This document shows, piece by piece, positions 25,032 to 36,889 of a DNA stretch of 64,000 nt. The stretch is taken from NCBI GenBank assembly GCA_963210345.1, contig OY723402.1:32835537-32899536 (forward strand), written 5' to 3'. The notes beneath the pieces were generated by a model that did no database searches, had not been told where the DNA came from, and worked only from the letters and a program-made list of their open reading frames with translations. The position numbers were made by a program, and so were the translations under genes. This stretch comes from Inga oerstediana (taxonomy: Eukaryota; Streptophyta; Magnoliopsida; Fabales; Fabaceae). The first letter of the stretch is position 1. Each line of letters begins with the position of its first letter.

Positions 25032-25372
25032 TGTCAACACCCTTACTTATTCTGATATTAACCAGAGTAGCAATGCCAAGTTTGGTGGGTACACAAAAAT
25101 AGCAATAAAAATACTGATAATAAGTATTTGATTACATAAATTCCCTACATGGATTGTACATAATAATTACAAATAATGTAGTCGCATAGGACTACTAGGG
25201 TGTCTAAACCTGTTTAATGAAACTCATCCCTCCTTCTTTATTCCACTACAGCATTTCTTTGCATGCAGTCCTCTTCTATGATCTCAGCATGCCTCCTATG
25301 ATCACTTGTCTAAATGGTTGTTTAGGGGAGGGTGAGATTCAAGAGAATCTCAGTAGCAAACAATATCAATAT
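25032..25372 (-). mobile_element. Gypsy-type LTR 3' end, split by CACTA insertions
   Basis: Read on the minus strand, the segment ends AGTAAGGGTGTTGACA at 25032 and contains the family block tgagattctcttgaatctcacc (25332-25353). It breaks at the CACTA terminus. Twelve more bases of the same LTR (tatgcatgcaag, 34396-34407) lie between the two CACTA elements, as shown by the intact counterpart caatatgcatgcaag near 56687-56701. Confidence 0.75.
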
Positions 25373-25640
25373 CACTACTACAAAAATAGGATATAACCAC
25401 TCCAAATGACGTCCCAAATTTAAAATTGGGTGGTTAAAAAGGCAGGCGGTGACAATTTAGTAATTATATGTATGTAGGGAAACCTTTAGGCGTCCCAAAT
25501 TTGAATTTGGGACGCCTAAAGTTCTTTCAGGCGCGAAATATAAATTTTGTAAATTTTTTTTAGCGCCAGGAGCTGGATTTAGACGTCCCAAAATAATTTT
25601 GGGACATCTAAACCCAGACTTTAGGCGTCCCTGCGCATGT
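25373..25640. repeat. CACTA A left terminus and subterminal repeats
   Basis: After the CACTA end come inverted repeats such as aggcgtcccaaatt / aatttgggacgcct (25487-25520) and gacgtcccaaaa / ttttgggacatc (25583-25609). The right end repeats the theme with agacgtc motifs. Confidence 0.85.
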
Positions 25641-25919
25641 CAAACAAGTGTCTGACATGCGTCTTCTCCAACTTCACTCCCATTCCCTCCTTTTTTGACC
25701 AAAGTGCTTTACTCTTCTTCCTCCCTCCTTGCTTTTCCGTCGGCTACACTCTTTCTTTCTTCAACTCCTCCCTTCTGCAACTTCACCTCCTCCACTTGAA
25801 ATCCATTAAAGGACGCACACACCAGGCCACCCTTCTGCAACTTCACCTCCTCCACAGTGTAGGTTTTTGCTCTCCTCCACCTCCTTCCTTCCATTGTTGT
25901 CCACACCTCCACACCACCG

Positions 25920-26700
25920 TGGTTCTTTGCTTTCTCCACCCTCCGGTGTACCTCCCCACTGTGCATACACCTCTGATCTCCAGTGTCTTCTCACTACCTC
26001 TCCAGCATACATAGCAGTCGGCGCCCCCTTCATCAGGTTAGTTTATTTTCTTCTTTTTTTATAACAGAATGGTTTATTTTCTTTTTGAAATATAAATTTA
26101 CTTGAATAAATTAAAGTAAAACTTGCAATGTGAAAAGCCTAGGCAATAGGAAATATCATGTTAATGGTTCTTTGCTTTCTCCACCCTCCGGTGTACCTCC
26201 CCACTATGCATACACCTCTGATCTCCAACGTCTTCTCACTACCTCTCCAGCATACATAGCAGTCGGCACCCCCTTCATCAGGTTAGTTTATTTTCTTCTT
26301 CTTTTTTTGTAACAGAATGGTTTATTTTCTTTTTGAAATATAAATTTACTTGAATAAATTAAAGTAAAACTTGCAATGTGAAAAGCCTAGGCAATAGGAA
26401 ATATCATGTTAATTGTGCTTATATATTGCTTATATTGAGATGGTTGAGATTGGTGTGTTTGGTGCGCTTATATATTGCTTAAATTGTATTGGGGAACTCC
26501 ACTGCAATGGTTTATTTTCTTTTTGAAATATAAATTTACTTGATAAATTAAAGTAAAACTTGCAATGTGAAAAGCCTAGGTAATAGGAAATATCATGTTA
26601 ATTGTGCTTATATATTGCTTATATTGAGATGGTTGAGATTGATGTGTTTGGTGTGCTTATATATTGCTCAAATTGTATTGGGGAACTCCACTGCAATACT
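25920..26700. repeat. Tandem duplications in the CACTA A leader
   Basis: A unit of about 245 bp starting ggttctttgctttctccacc occurs at 25920 and again at 26165 with few differences. Part of it (tggtttattttctttttgaa onward) recurs a third time near 26508. A linked block beginning gtgcttatatattgc (near 26415) recurs near 26605. The ORFs here are repeat by-products. Upstream, 25680-25960 is CT-rich leader sequence. Confidence 0.85.
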
Positions 26701-27456
26701 TTTTATTTTTTTTAATGATGCTTCTACTAATTTAAATTTTCAAGTCTTTCTCATTCACAAAAGTTAACATGATATTTTTCTTGGTGTACTGCAAACGAAA
26801 CATTTTTAGATAAATCAATAGTATGGCTTTTTATAAACTTTATAATAGTGTGATATATTAATGATTATTGTCTCATGACTTAACATGACCTAAATAGAAT
26901 GAGTAGGGGTTATTTTAATTGTAATCAAATCACCCTTTTTTTGAGAATTTTATAACAAAACTGCAACTACATATATGTATATGTTCTATCTTCATGTCTT
27001 CGTTTGTCATCTTTGGGAAAAAAATTATTCTGTTTTATATAGAAAATTATTATATGGACTCATGTTTTGCATAGAACTTAAAATAAGCTACTATTCATGG
27101 TTTTAATTATTATTTTTTCATACACAGCTATTCCATGTAATTTAAAGGCAATGTATATATATATTATTATAAATAAATGGAGCTTTTGAATGATTTTGAT
27201 GAAATTAACAACAATTAAACAGATTGGTAAGATTATTAATGTAGTTTCCTTAATATAATAATATAGTAAGTAGTATGATTATTATTCGTGTAGTGGAGAG
27301 ATAGGGTTACTTGAAATTTTGGGATGTCTTACTTTTAAGGGGAAATGCTGTCGAAATTTTTGTTGAAAAATGTGAAAAAAGGCAATCTCATCATATGTCG
27401 TTAACAATTGTACTAAACGTGTGAATGTTATTGGGAATGCCTTAGGTGGTAACAAA

Positions 27457-30400
27457 ATGGATCATAGTTGGATGAATACTTTGAGAACTAGTGAAGAATA
27501 TGAGAAAGGGGCGGAAGAATTTATTGAATTCGCTAAAAAGAATGCTCCTGCAAAAAATGGGAAGTATTTTTGTCCTTGTGTCAATTGTTTGAATGAGAGT
27601 CGACGGGATGTTGATGTCATAAAGGATCACCTACTTTGTGATGGAATAAATCTGCGATACACAAGGTGGATATGGCATGGTGAGAAAGTAACGGATTGTC
27701 CGTCGCACAAGAAGGAAGATGTGGATATCATAAATGAAGATAGAATGGAGAAAATGATTCACGATGTTGAGGTAGAATCCTTTGCGCAGTCGTAGGAGTA
27801 TGACAGCCTGCGGAGTAATGCAGAGACACCATTGTACCGTGGGAGTAAGTACACGCTGCTGACGAGAACATTACATTTGGTTAACTTAAAGGCAACTTGT
27901 GGGTGGACCGATAGTAGTTTGTATTGTGTGATATGTAGTTTGTACCATGGGAGTAAGTATATACGGCTGACGGGAACATTACATTTGGTTAACTTAAAGG
28001 CAACTTGCGGGTGGACAGATAGTAGTTTCACATTGCTGCTTGAACTATTGTGTGATATGTTTCCAGAGGATAATGTACTTCCAAATCATATGTATGAGGC
28101 CAAGAAAATCCTGTCTACGATGGGTATGGAGTATAAAAAGATACATGCTTGCCCTAATGACTGCGTACTGTACAGAAATGAGTATGGAGGTCTTAGTGAG
28201 TATCCTAAGTGTAAAACTGCACGATACAAAGTGAAAAAAGATGGTGGTTGTGGCGATGTGACAAGTAAAAGGCAACCTTTAAAGGTTATGTGGTATCTTC
28301 CAATAATACCACGTTTTAAACGTTTGTTTGCGACTGCAACAAAAGCGAAGAAGTTGAGATGGCACTCTGATGAGAGAATATCTGATGGGAAATATCTTCG
28401 GCACCCAGCTGACTCTCTACAATGGCAAAAAGTAGATGAAATGTTCCCTCAATTTGGCAGCGAGCCGAGAAACCTTCTGCTTGGGCTTTGTACTGACGGC
28501 ATCAATCTGTATAGAACTCTTACTAGCATACATAGTGTGTGGCCGGTTCTCCTTGTAATATACAACTTGCCTCCCTGGCTATGTATGAAACATAAGTATA
28601 TGATGCAATCTATGATGATTTCTGGACCAAAACAGCCAGGGAATGATATTGATGTCTATTTGGCGCCTTTGATTGAGGACTTGAAGAAGTTGTGGGAGGA
28701 AGGCGTAGATGTGTTTGATGCTTATAAGAAGGAGTCTTTCAAGCTACGTGCAATGATTTTCACAATGATAAACAACTTTCCTGCGTATGGAAACTTGTCA
28801 GGGTACAGCGTGAAAGGTCATAAAGCATGCCCAATATGTGAAGCAGACACACACTTCCAACAAATAAAGCATGGAAGAAAAACTGTCTACCTTGGCCACA
28901 GGAGGTTTTTTCATCGGTTCCACCCCATATCGTAGGCTAAGAAAGCGTTTTAACGGCTTACCGGAGCATGGAATGGCTCCAAAGTCATTAACCAGAGAGG
29001 AAGTTTACAGTCGAGTGGAACGTATCAATGTCACTTTTGGTAAGAACCAAAGGATTGTGGGTGAGAAGAACATATGGAAGAAGAGATCCATTTTCTTTGA
29101 TCTTCCATATTGGCGTTCGCTTGACGTGAGACACAGTATTAATGTGATGCATGTGGAGAAGAATGTTTGTGATAGCCTTATCAGTATACTTTTACACATA
29201 CCAGGGAAGACTAAGGATGGGATTAGTGCGAGATTAGACCTTGTTGATATAGGAATAAGAGAATGGTTACATCCATAACTAAGAGATGATGGTAGGAGGG
29301 CATACATGGAGCCAGCAGCGCATACACTTTTAAAAGCAGAGAAAAGAAGTTTGTGTGGGTGTTTGCATGAAATGAAGGTGCCGCAAGGGTATTCCTCGAA
29401 TGTGAGAAGATGTGTCTCAATGGATGATTTGAAGTTAGTGGGAATGAAGTCCCATGATTATCATGTGTTGATGCAACAACTATTACCGGTAGCTATTAGA
29501 GGCATAATGAAAGATGAAGTACGAACCACTGTAACAAGATTGTGCATTTTCTTTAATGTTATCTGTAACAAAGTCATTGACACTGAAAAGTTGGATGAAC
29601 TGGAAAATAAGGGTTACATTATTTTGTCACAACTAGAGATGCATTTTCCTCCTTCATTTTTTGATATAATGGTGCATTTGGTAGTTCATTTGGTAAGGGA
29701 GGTAAGGCTCTGCGGTCCAATTTACCTGAGGTGGATGTACCCTTTCGAGTGATACATGAAGATCTTAAAAGGGTATTCTAAAAATCCTTATCGATCAGAA
29801 GCCTCAATAGTAGAAAGATATGTAGTTGATGAGGCTATGGAGTTTTGCAAAGATTATATGTCAAGGAAGAAGAAACAATCTCGGCATGAAGAGGGGAGAA
29901 GTAAGGGAAAACGAGGACTAAAAGTGAAGAATGTTCCTCGTGAAGAGGTGTTGCAATCCCACTTGTATATCCTGAATAATATAGAAGAAGTTCAACCTTA
30001 CATAGATGAACACATAAAGACTTTAAAGAACAAGAATCCAAGGAAGAATGACATGCAGATTGCTATTGAGCAAAACAAGACATTCACGCAGTGGTTTGAG
30101 GAAAAGGTTTTGCACAAGACCAGTGTGTCTGAGACAATCGAGTGGCTAGCTTGGGGCCTTCATTTCAGGTCATTACTTAGACCGGTTATGATATAAATGG
30201 CTATTATTTCTATATGAAAGAGCAAGATGACAGAAGTACCATGCAAAATAGTGGGGTCATGGTAGAAGCTGAAGCTATGCACTTTTCCAGTTCGAGAGAC
30301 AAAAACCCCATATTAGCGTCTATAGCCTATTATGGAGTTATAGAAGAAATATTGGAGATGACATACGACAAGTTCAAAGTTGCTTTATTCAAATGTAAGT

Positions 30401-30720
30401 GGGTTTGCATTAATGTTGTGGTTATAGATAAACAATTCAGATTTGTCTCAGTCGATCTTTGAAGAGTTGGCTATAGAGATGAGCCCTTCATTTTAACAAG
30501 CTAGGCGAAACAAGTGTTTTATGTCACCGATCCTGCGAGCAAAAACATGTCCATTGTCCTTAAAGGTAAAAACCAGAAGTATGGTGATCTGACCTTCAAC
30601 CTTGATGACACACCACCTTTCACAACAACTCCACCTCGAACAAATGAAGTAGAATTGGTAGATGATGACGAATAAGCTGTAAGAAATGACCATGGTGAAG
30701 GACTATGGGAAACAATATAG
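27457..30720 (+). pseudogene. CACTA A TNP2 transposase, disrupted
   Basis: It starts at an ATG reading MDHSWM. Next is the transposase-associated zinc-finger-like part (CPCVNC, then GINLRYTRWIWHGE), the TNP2/Transposase_21 core (HACPNDCVLYRNEY, LCTDGINLYRT, GPKQPGNDIDVYLAPLIEDL) and the DUF4218/DUF4216-like C-terminal parts (HFPPSFFDIMVHL, DDRSTMQNSGV). Breaks include TAG at 27793, a frameshift near 28900 in a T-run, TAA at 29276, TGA at 29750, another frame change near 30180 and later stops. It also has an in-frame 108-bp tandem duplication (27832-27939 and 27940-28047). The intact counterpart order is seen in the gene at 37727-40954. Confidence 0.92.
27832..28047 (+). repeat. In-frame 108-bp tandem duplication within the transposase gene
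   Basis: ttgtaccgtgggagtaagta (27832) and ttgtaccatgggagtaagta (27940) start two consecutive 108-bp units. Both contain the protein segment LHLVNLKATCGWTDSS, and the repeat adds exactly 36 codons without changing frame. CACTA B has only one copy of the corresponding part. Confidence 0.85.
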
Positions 30721-30843
30721 AGTAAGACCTTAATTTATAAACGACAACTGTGTGTTTTTTCTATTTTACTTCTCGCTTAGTTTATTTCATTTTTATTGCA
30801 ATTTATTTACATTTCTGACGATGCTTTTTGTGTTAACAGGAAT

Positions 30844-33834
30844 ATGGACAACTCTAGTGATGACGAAAGGCATAGAGATGATGAAAGCCCTAGTAATGAC
30901 GAAAGGCCTAGAGATGAACCCGTTGCAAAAAGGAGGGTTAGAGGCTGTACAAAGATGGGAGCATTGGTTGCATGTCATGGACATCAATAGGAGAGGCTGC
31001 ATATAGACTTTGATGACAATCTGAATCCAGTTGGTCCTGAGGAAGACCACTTCATTAGCTACGTAGGGTTTTTGGGTCAAAGCAAAGTGCGCATTACCTA
31101 TGATAATTGGAGATTGGTTCCCCCAAAAATGAAAGACATGATTTGGCAGCAACTTTTGGTATATAAGTTTTGATGCATCTATAGTAATTGTAGCTTTATT
31201 CTTATTGTTTCAAATATAATAATCTTATGTTTTACCTTGCAGCAAACATACGATGTCCCAGACACCAGGGAGATGTATAGGCACTGGATGGATGAGGTTC
31301 GTGTACGATGGAAAGGTTTAAAGAACAAGCTAACAACATGGTACATTCGAGGGGCCCTTAGGGGTCAAGATCCATGTACATATTATTCGTATTTGTCTCC
31401 AGAGGACTGGAGGTTGTTTGCGGCATCACGGGCAGATCCTAAGTTTTTGGTAAGATTTCTATCATAATGATATAGAGCTTTTAATTTTCATATACTTGAT
31501 ATCGTTGATTTATTTTTTGGTGTTTTTCATTCATAGAAATTAAGTACAGCAAATGCATAGAGGCAATCAGAAAATAAATATCAACATTACATGTCTCGTG
31601 GTGAATATCGGAAGCTTGAGCAGCAAATAATACAAGAAGAGTTAGAGAAAATGAAGGAAGCAGCGGAATCTGATCCTAGCATTGTTATCTAGGCACCGAC
31701 ACCTCTTCCACGTCACAAAAAATGGAAAGCAGGGAGGATTAAGGCTGGGAAGTCATAAATCTGGCTGTTGCTGAGGTTGCTGCGAGGATTGTAAGTAGTT
31801 ATACCATAAGTACCTAATTTTTTGCATATCGCGAGTGGTTTCGATACATTTATGATAAACTGTATACTACAGGATGAACTGGAAGATCAGAGTAGCCAAG
31901 GTTCATTCAATTCAAGTAGATGGATGGACATCTTGTCAACGGCTATTGGGAAGGCAAATGACCTTGGTCGTGTTCGAGGAGAGACACGGGGAGTTAGTGC
32001 TGCGAGGTATTTTGGACGAGACTCACGTTATTCGTCACAAGCTGGACCTAGTAAGGACCTTGTGGCCAAGATTCGAGGGACTTCGAACGAGAGCTCGAGG
32101 CCAACCTTTGCAACAGGCTCCGACAAGAGCTGTTGCTAGAGCTTCAACTTGAAATGACAAAGTTGTTCGAAGCGCAAAGGGCAAGGGACGAGTATAGAAC
32201 TCAGGAATCCCCGGCCTTCAATAGCACCAAAGGAAGTTACAACCCTCTGGAGGAACCACTTGGCGACCCTTCTCCCACTCCAGTGTCGGGAGACCCTTCC
32301 ACCTTCTATTTGGATGATCCACTATTGCGTGTTGTTGTTGATGCTCTCATTCACACACATGCTACCACCCACCATCATCAGCAAATTTCGCAGGATTTTC
32401 ATATGGTGAATGTGATGAGTGTTAGAAAGGGGGAAGAAGGAACAACCATCCCTGTTCCTGATCCAGAGGTTCGCACATTAGGTCAAGCGATAGGATCTTT
32501 CATCCTTTGGCCTCACAATCTTATTGGTTCAGACACAACACCTCCAATGGTAGGAATTACCTTACTATTACTGAAAATCTGTTGGCATCCTAATAACAAT
32601 TTGTTTTTTGATGTTCTAAAAGGATGACGAAGATGTGAGGAAATGGCCCTACTTAGCACGGTTGCAAAAGATCTACAAGGGCATTAAACAGATTGACCTG
32701 AACATGCCTCCAAGGATTATGGGCCTTACATTGGAGTATCCCTACACGATTGATAATACAGATCTCAAGCAGTTTATCAGGTTGGAGGAGATAGATGCAG
32801 GCTGGGTGAAATTTGCAGTCCGGTAAGTTTTTTTTTTTCAATTTTCCCATAGAATTCATTTAGTGGTTTTTTGATTTCATACATTCAATAATTTATTCCT
32901 TATTTTAATTCTATTATAGCACCTTCCACGGTCTCTGCACAAACATGGAAAGACGTGATTGGTATGGATTCTTATGTCCTGCAAATACGACAAGGGATAC
33001 TTGTACTGTGGCGCATAGGACTCACTATGTCGGCTACGCAATGGGAGAGACTAAACTTCGTTGTTATCTAGCACCCATTGTTCAACGATTCGTATTTTCA
33101 TTTTGTCAATTTAAGAAGTTTAATAAATAATTGTCTTATCATCTAACTTCATTTTAATGTGTACATGTTGTTAAAGTTACCACTGGAGTTTGTGTGTTAT
33201 ATGTCCTCGCCGTAACATAGTCTATTGGTTTGATCCCTTGAGTAAAAAGCCAGACAAAGATACAAAATCCGTCTTCGACACGTAAGTTATTCTGTTTGTA
33301 TTTCATTGACTCTTAAAAAAATGAATAGTTCTAATTTCTGTTCATTTTGATTTTCATGATAGTGCTTGTCAAACATATAGAGTCTTAGGCGGGTCACACG
33401 AGGGTACAATTGTTAAAAAGCCAAAGTGGTTTTATCCGATAGTAAGTAGTTTTGATCCTAATTATTTCATTGACGGTCCTTTTGGACATACCTTTATTGA
33501 TTTTAACAACCAATTGCATGCCTTTGATTTAAAGTGCCCTCGGCAACCTGGCAACAATGAATGCAGATATTATGTTATACTTTATATGTATAACATCACT
33601 CAAAGTGGAATTACTAGCGATTTTGAAAAGGTAATCGCTTCTTCATTCTCAAATGATAATATTTTTGGTGTTCTAATCGAAATGCTAATTAATTCATTTG
33701 CTTGAGATTCATTTCATTAAAGCTTACTTTCTAATTTTCAGATTTTTGATAATGAAGATGCTTACCTACGTGAAGACCTTGATTTGATCAAAGATCTTTT
33801 GCCTGGACATCTTCTTCAACATATAGAGCAGTAA
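30844..33834 (+). pseudogene. CACTA A second gene: PttA-like protein with C48 protease part
   Basis: The ATG at 30844 follows a good acceptor (gttaacag). Readable exons include 30844-31158, 31243-31449 (QTYDVPDTREMYRHWMDEVR), a piece from about 31535, 31874-32139, a DUF8039-like stretch within 32133-32550 (LGQAIGSFILWPHNLIG), 32628-32823, one near 32921 and protease exons from 33175. The protease part shows His in HWSLCVI (33181), Asp in WFDPLS (33232), Gln (33544) and Cys (33562) in QPGNNECRYYV. The residue after Cys is Arg, where the counterpart at 44115 and the family in general have Gly. In-frame stops and frame changes (for example near 31000, 31557 and 31690) indicate decay. Such PttA/Ulp1-like genes are known companions of TNP2 in plant CACTA elements. 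Confidence 0.75.
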
Positions 33835-34084
33835 AATTTTTATTTATATCAGTTTGTAGTTGTGTGATGATAGCGTTTTGACACTTTCTGGTTGTTATTG
33901 TTTATATATATAGTAGTAGATTGTATGAGTTGTTATTGTATGTATATATAGTAAAGATTGTAGTGCTGGATGTCCTTACCATTTTATAATGGACATTGTG
34001 GTTTATGAATCCATCTTCTATTATATTTTTGCAGTTTGAATTCGCTGGGTAATACAGAATGTAAATGATGGTATAAAAAAACCT

Positions 34085-34395
34085 AACCTTTAGACGTCAC
34101 GAATTAAGAATTGGGAGGTCTAAAGTCCCTCATGGGGGGACTTTAGACGTCAGCGGGGACTTTAGACGTCCAATATGACATTTGGAACGTCTAAAGTCCC
34201 CCTTTAAGTCCCCACTGGGGGGACTTTAGACGTCCCATATTGTCATTTGGGATGTCTAAAGTCTCACTTTAGACGTCTAATTTTTTGGGGACGTCTTTTC
34301 TTACAACATACTACGCCCCCAACATATACGTCCCCCCGTTTTTGGACGTTAAAGGTGCCAAATTTGGGACGTTATAGCCCCTTTTTGTAGTAGTG
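34085..34395. repeat. CACTA A right terminus and subterminal repeats
   Basis: At least eight agacgtc / gacgtct motifs between 34090 and 34310, several paired with aaagtccc / gggacttt. The last 60 bases mirror the left end (gccaaatttgggacg, then the CACTA terminus). Confidence 0.85.
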
Positions 34396-34439
34396 TATGC
34401 ATGCAAGCACTACTACAAAAAGGGGCTTTAGTGGCGTAG

Positions 34440-35830
34440 CTCCTGTGGCATTTGTTTAAAGAAGCGCTAAAAATGGTTATTTATTTAAAATCAAAAATAT
34501 TTGAAAGCTTTGGCTCTTACAATTATAAACATCATAATTGACGTTAACCTTGCATGACGTTTCTCTGAACAAGCGCCAAACAAGGCCTTCAGTTTTTTTT
34601 TTTAAAAACAATAGGAAGCTTTGGCGTTTTATGTGGAAACGCCAAAGCTTCCTATATTTTATTTTTTAAGAAAAAGAAAATATAATAGGAAGCTTTGGCG
34701 CTTCCTTATGAAGCGCCAAAGCATCTTATATTTTTTTTTAAAAATATATATAATAGGAAGTTTATGATTCCAGATTTCACGGTCATGTGGGCTGTAGAGG
34801 TAGATTGATCTTTATAGAAAACCGAAGCTTTGTCTCTGTCCAAACCAATCATGCACATCTTAAGGGTGTAAAAAGGGTCACATGCGTTCACTGAGTCAGC
34901 ACAAGCAAAGTCTAACTTATATATATATATTAAAAGTATACTTATAGTGTTGACAAAAAAAAACAGTATACATATAGTAATATATAATAATTACATTTTT
35001 ACCGATATTATATATATAATGCAATGTATATATGAATCATATGATCATTGCAGATTTTTTTTGGATCAAGATGGATGGGAAGCTTTGTTTTGCAAAAAAA
35101 AAAAAAAAATATGGGGAAGCTTTGGCGTTTTTTAACAAAACGCCAAAGCTTCCATTACAAAAAAAAAAAGAAAAGAAGGGAAGCTTTGGCATTTTTTAAC
35201 AAAACGCCAAAGCTTCCCCATATTTTTTTTTTTTGCAAAACAAAGCTTCCCCTTCATTTTTATCTTCGTTTTTTTTAATATATGTGGAAGCTTTTATCTA
35301 CACCCATCTTTGATCCTTTTTTTTGTTTGATATATAGGAAGCTTTGACGTTTTATAATTAAACGCCAAAGCTTCCACATATATAATTAAAAAAAAATGAA
35401 GGATATGAATCATATGATCATTGCAGATTTTTTTTTGGATCAAGATGGATGGGAAGCTTTGTTTTGCAAAAAAAAATATGGGGAAGCTTTGGCGATTTTT
35501 AACAAAACGCCAAAGCTTCCATTACAAAAAAAAAGAAGGGGAAGCTTTGGCGTTTTTTAACAAAACGCCAAAGCTTCCATTACAACATAAAAAACGAAGG
35601 GGAAGCTTTGTTTTGCAAAAAAAAAAAAAAATATGGGGAAGCTTTGGCGTTTTTTAAGAAAACGCCAAAGCTTCCATTACAACATAAAAAACGAAGGGGA
35701 AGCTTTGTTTTGCGAAAAAAAAAATATGGGGAAGCTTTGGCTTTTTTTAACAAAACGCCAAAGCTTCCAAAATTATTAAAAAATGAAGGATTTGGTTCAG
35801 ACAAGAGCTTTGGCATTCACCGAAGGGAGA
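34440..35830. repeat. Hairpin array aagctttggcg / cgccaaagctt (CACTA B left arm)
   Basis: About a dozen inverted pairs of the type gaagctttggcgtttt..aacgccaaagcttcc with 5-15 bp loops, for example 35114-35151, 35344-35374, 35483-35520, 35540-35577 and 35636-35673. A-runs separate them. A longer block (tatgaatcatatgatcattg onward) is present at 35030-35105 and again at 35403-35475, so the array grew by segmental duplication. Several ORFs of 76-78 codons here simply translate the repeat in different frames. Confidence 0.9.
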
Positions 35831-36099
35831 AGAATAATTGAATCACGTGAAAGCTAGCTTTGGCATTTATTGAGAAGGTAAGTCAAAAGAGAATGGAGAA
35901 GAATCACGTGAAAGCTTCCATTGACAAGGCAAGTCATATTTGTTTTTTTCATTGACAAGGCAAGTCATATTTGTTTTTTTCTTTGGCCATTCGACAGCTC
36001 CTTGAAGATCAGGTTGGACATAAATCACTTTTTGTATTTGCGTATTGAAGAAGTAGTCATATTTGCATCTGCGCATTGAAGAAGATACTCACGCTCTTA

Positions 36100-36680
36100 A
36101 GTTGAGTGACAGAGTGGTTGGAAGCCTGTATGGATAGTCCACCCTATTGATATTCTATCCCGCTGTCGCAGCGTTAAGGAAGAGAAGGTATCGCCCTGAA
36201 GAGGACCTGTCTCGAGGAAGTGGAGAGTCTGAACCCAAGCCAAGAGGCCTTTCTAAGGTGAAATCGCTGACTTAATCTTCCTTGCCCTCACGTCCTCAGC
36301 TCCCTCGACCGTTGAAAGCCATCGCCAGAGCTTGCTGTTGGGAAAGAATCACAGGTTGGCCATTTACTTGATGAGAATCATGACTTCTTTTACAATATGC
36401 CTTTATACTTGGTGGATCACGCAATGGTTTTTTTTTAATTACAACTATATTATGATGGTTGGCAATTGGAATTTCTGAAGTATTCAAAGCTGCTTGCTTT
36501 GATTCCCTGTACACAGCCCCACCATTAATTAGTTCCCTCTGAGTCCCATTTTGATCCATGTTAGTGATATGAACTATATTCGTATTAATTGAAGTGACCA
36601 ACAGGAAGCCATATGCGGCAGCAAGGCTCCTTATAAATGCACATGTACAAAACGCCTAGGACATGCTGTTAAAAAAATTA
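36100..36680. other. Unidentified, more GC-rich insert in CACTA B; possible captured host fragment
   Basis: This block lies between the hairpin array and the transposase and has a richer base composition. A 101-codon minus-strand frame (36296-36601) is non-repetitive but matches no family I know. CACTA elements sometimes pick up host gene pieces, so capture is possible. The evidence is only composition and context. Confidence 0.3.
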
Positions 36681-36734
36681 TAATAGAAAAAAAAATTCAG
36701 TCAGCTTTAATTTAGTTTTTTTTAATATTTTTTA

Positions 36735-36870
36735 AAGGAATTTTTGGCGCTTTTTAAGGAAGCGCCAAAGGTTTCAGTTTTGTCTTATAACATTAATGGC
36801 GCTTATATAAGAAGTGCCATAGATACTCACACCTTTTTTGGCACTTTTTATATAAGTGCCATAAAAGGTA
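36735..36870. repeat. More ggcgctt / aagcgcc inverted repeats
   Basis: ggcgctttttaaggaagcgcc (near 36746), ggcgcttatataagaagtgcc (near 36798) and ggcactttttatataagtgcc (near 36840) are three short hairpins like those of the left arm. Confidence 0.8.
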
Positions 36871-36889
36871 ATATAAATGTTAAAATTTT

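Larger units (their letters stand above)
25373..34395 (+). mobile_element. CACTA transposon A, 9.0 kb, both ends intact, TSD TAT
   Basis: The left end is CACTACTACAAAAATAGG and the right end TTTTTGTAGTAGTG, with TAT target duplications (25370-25372 and 34396-34398). Subterminal inverted repeats of a gacgtccc / gggacgtc type lie at 25405-25635 and 34085-34385. It carries a TNP2 transposase gene (27457-30720) and a second gene with a PttA-like part and a C48 protease part (30844-33834), both with disabling mutations. The termini are intact, so it could in principle still be moved by an active transposase. Confidence 0.93.

Noticed and set aside
25637..26064. ORFs of 65-125 codons on both strands
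   Set aside because: Pyrimidine-rich leader of a CACTA element with tandem duplications; low complexity and repeated.
35048..35841. Several overlapping ORFs (76-78 codons) with a repeated GEALAFFNKTPKLP-like peptide
   Set aside because: They are translations of the aagctttggcg hairpin array in different frames and on both strands; no start context, no conservation expected.
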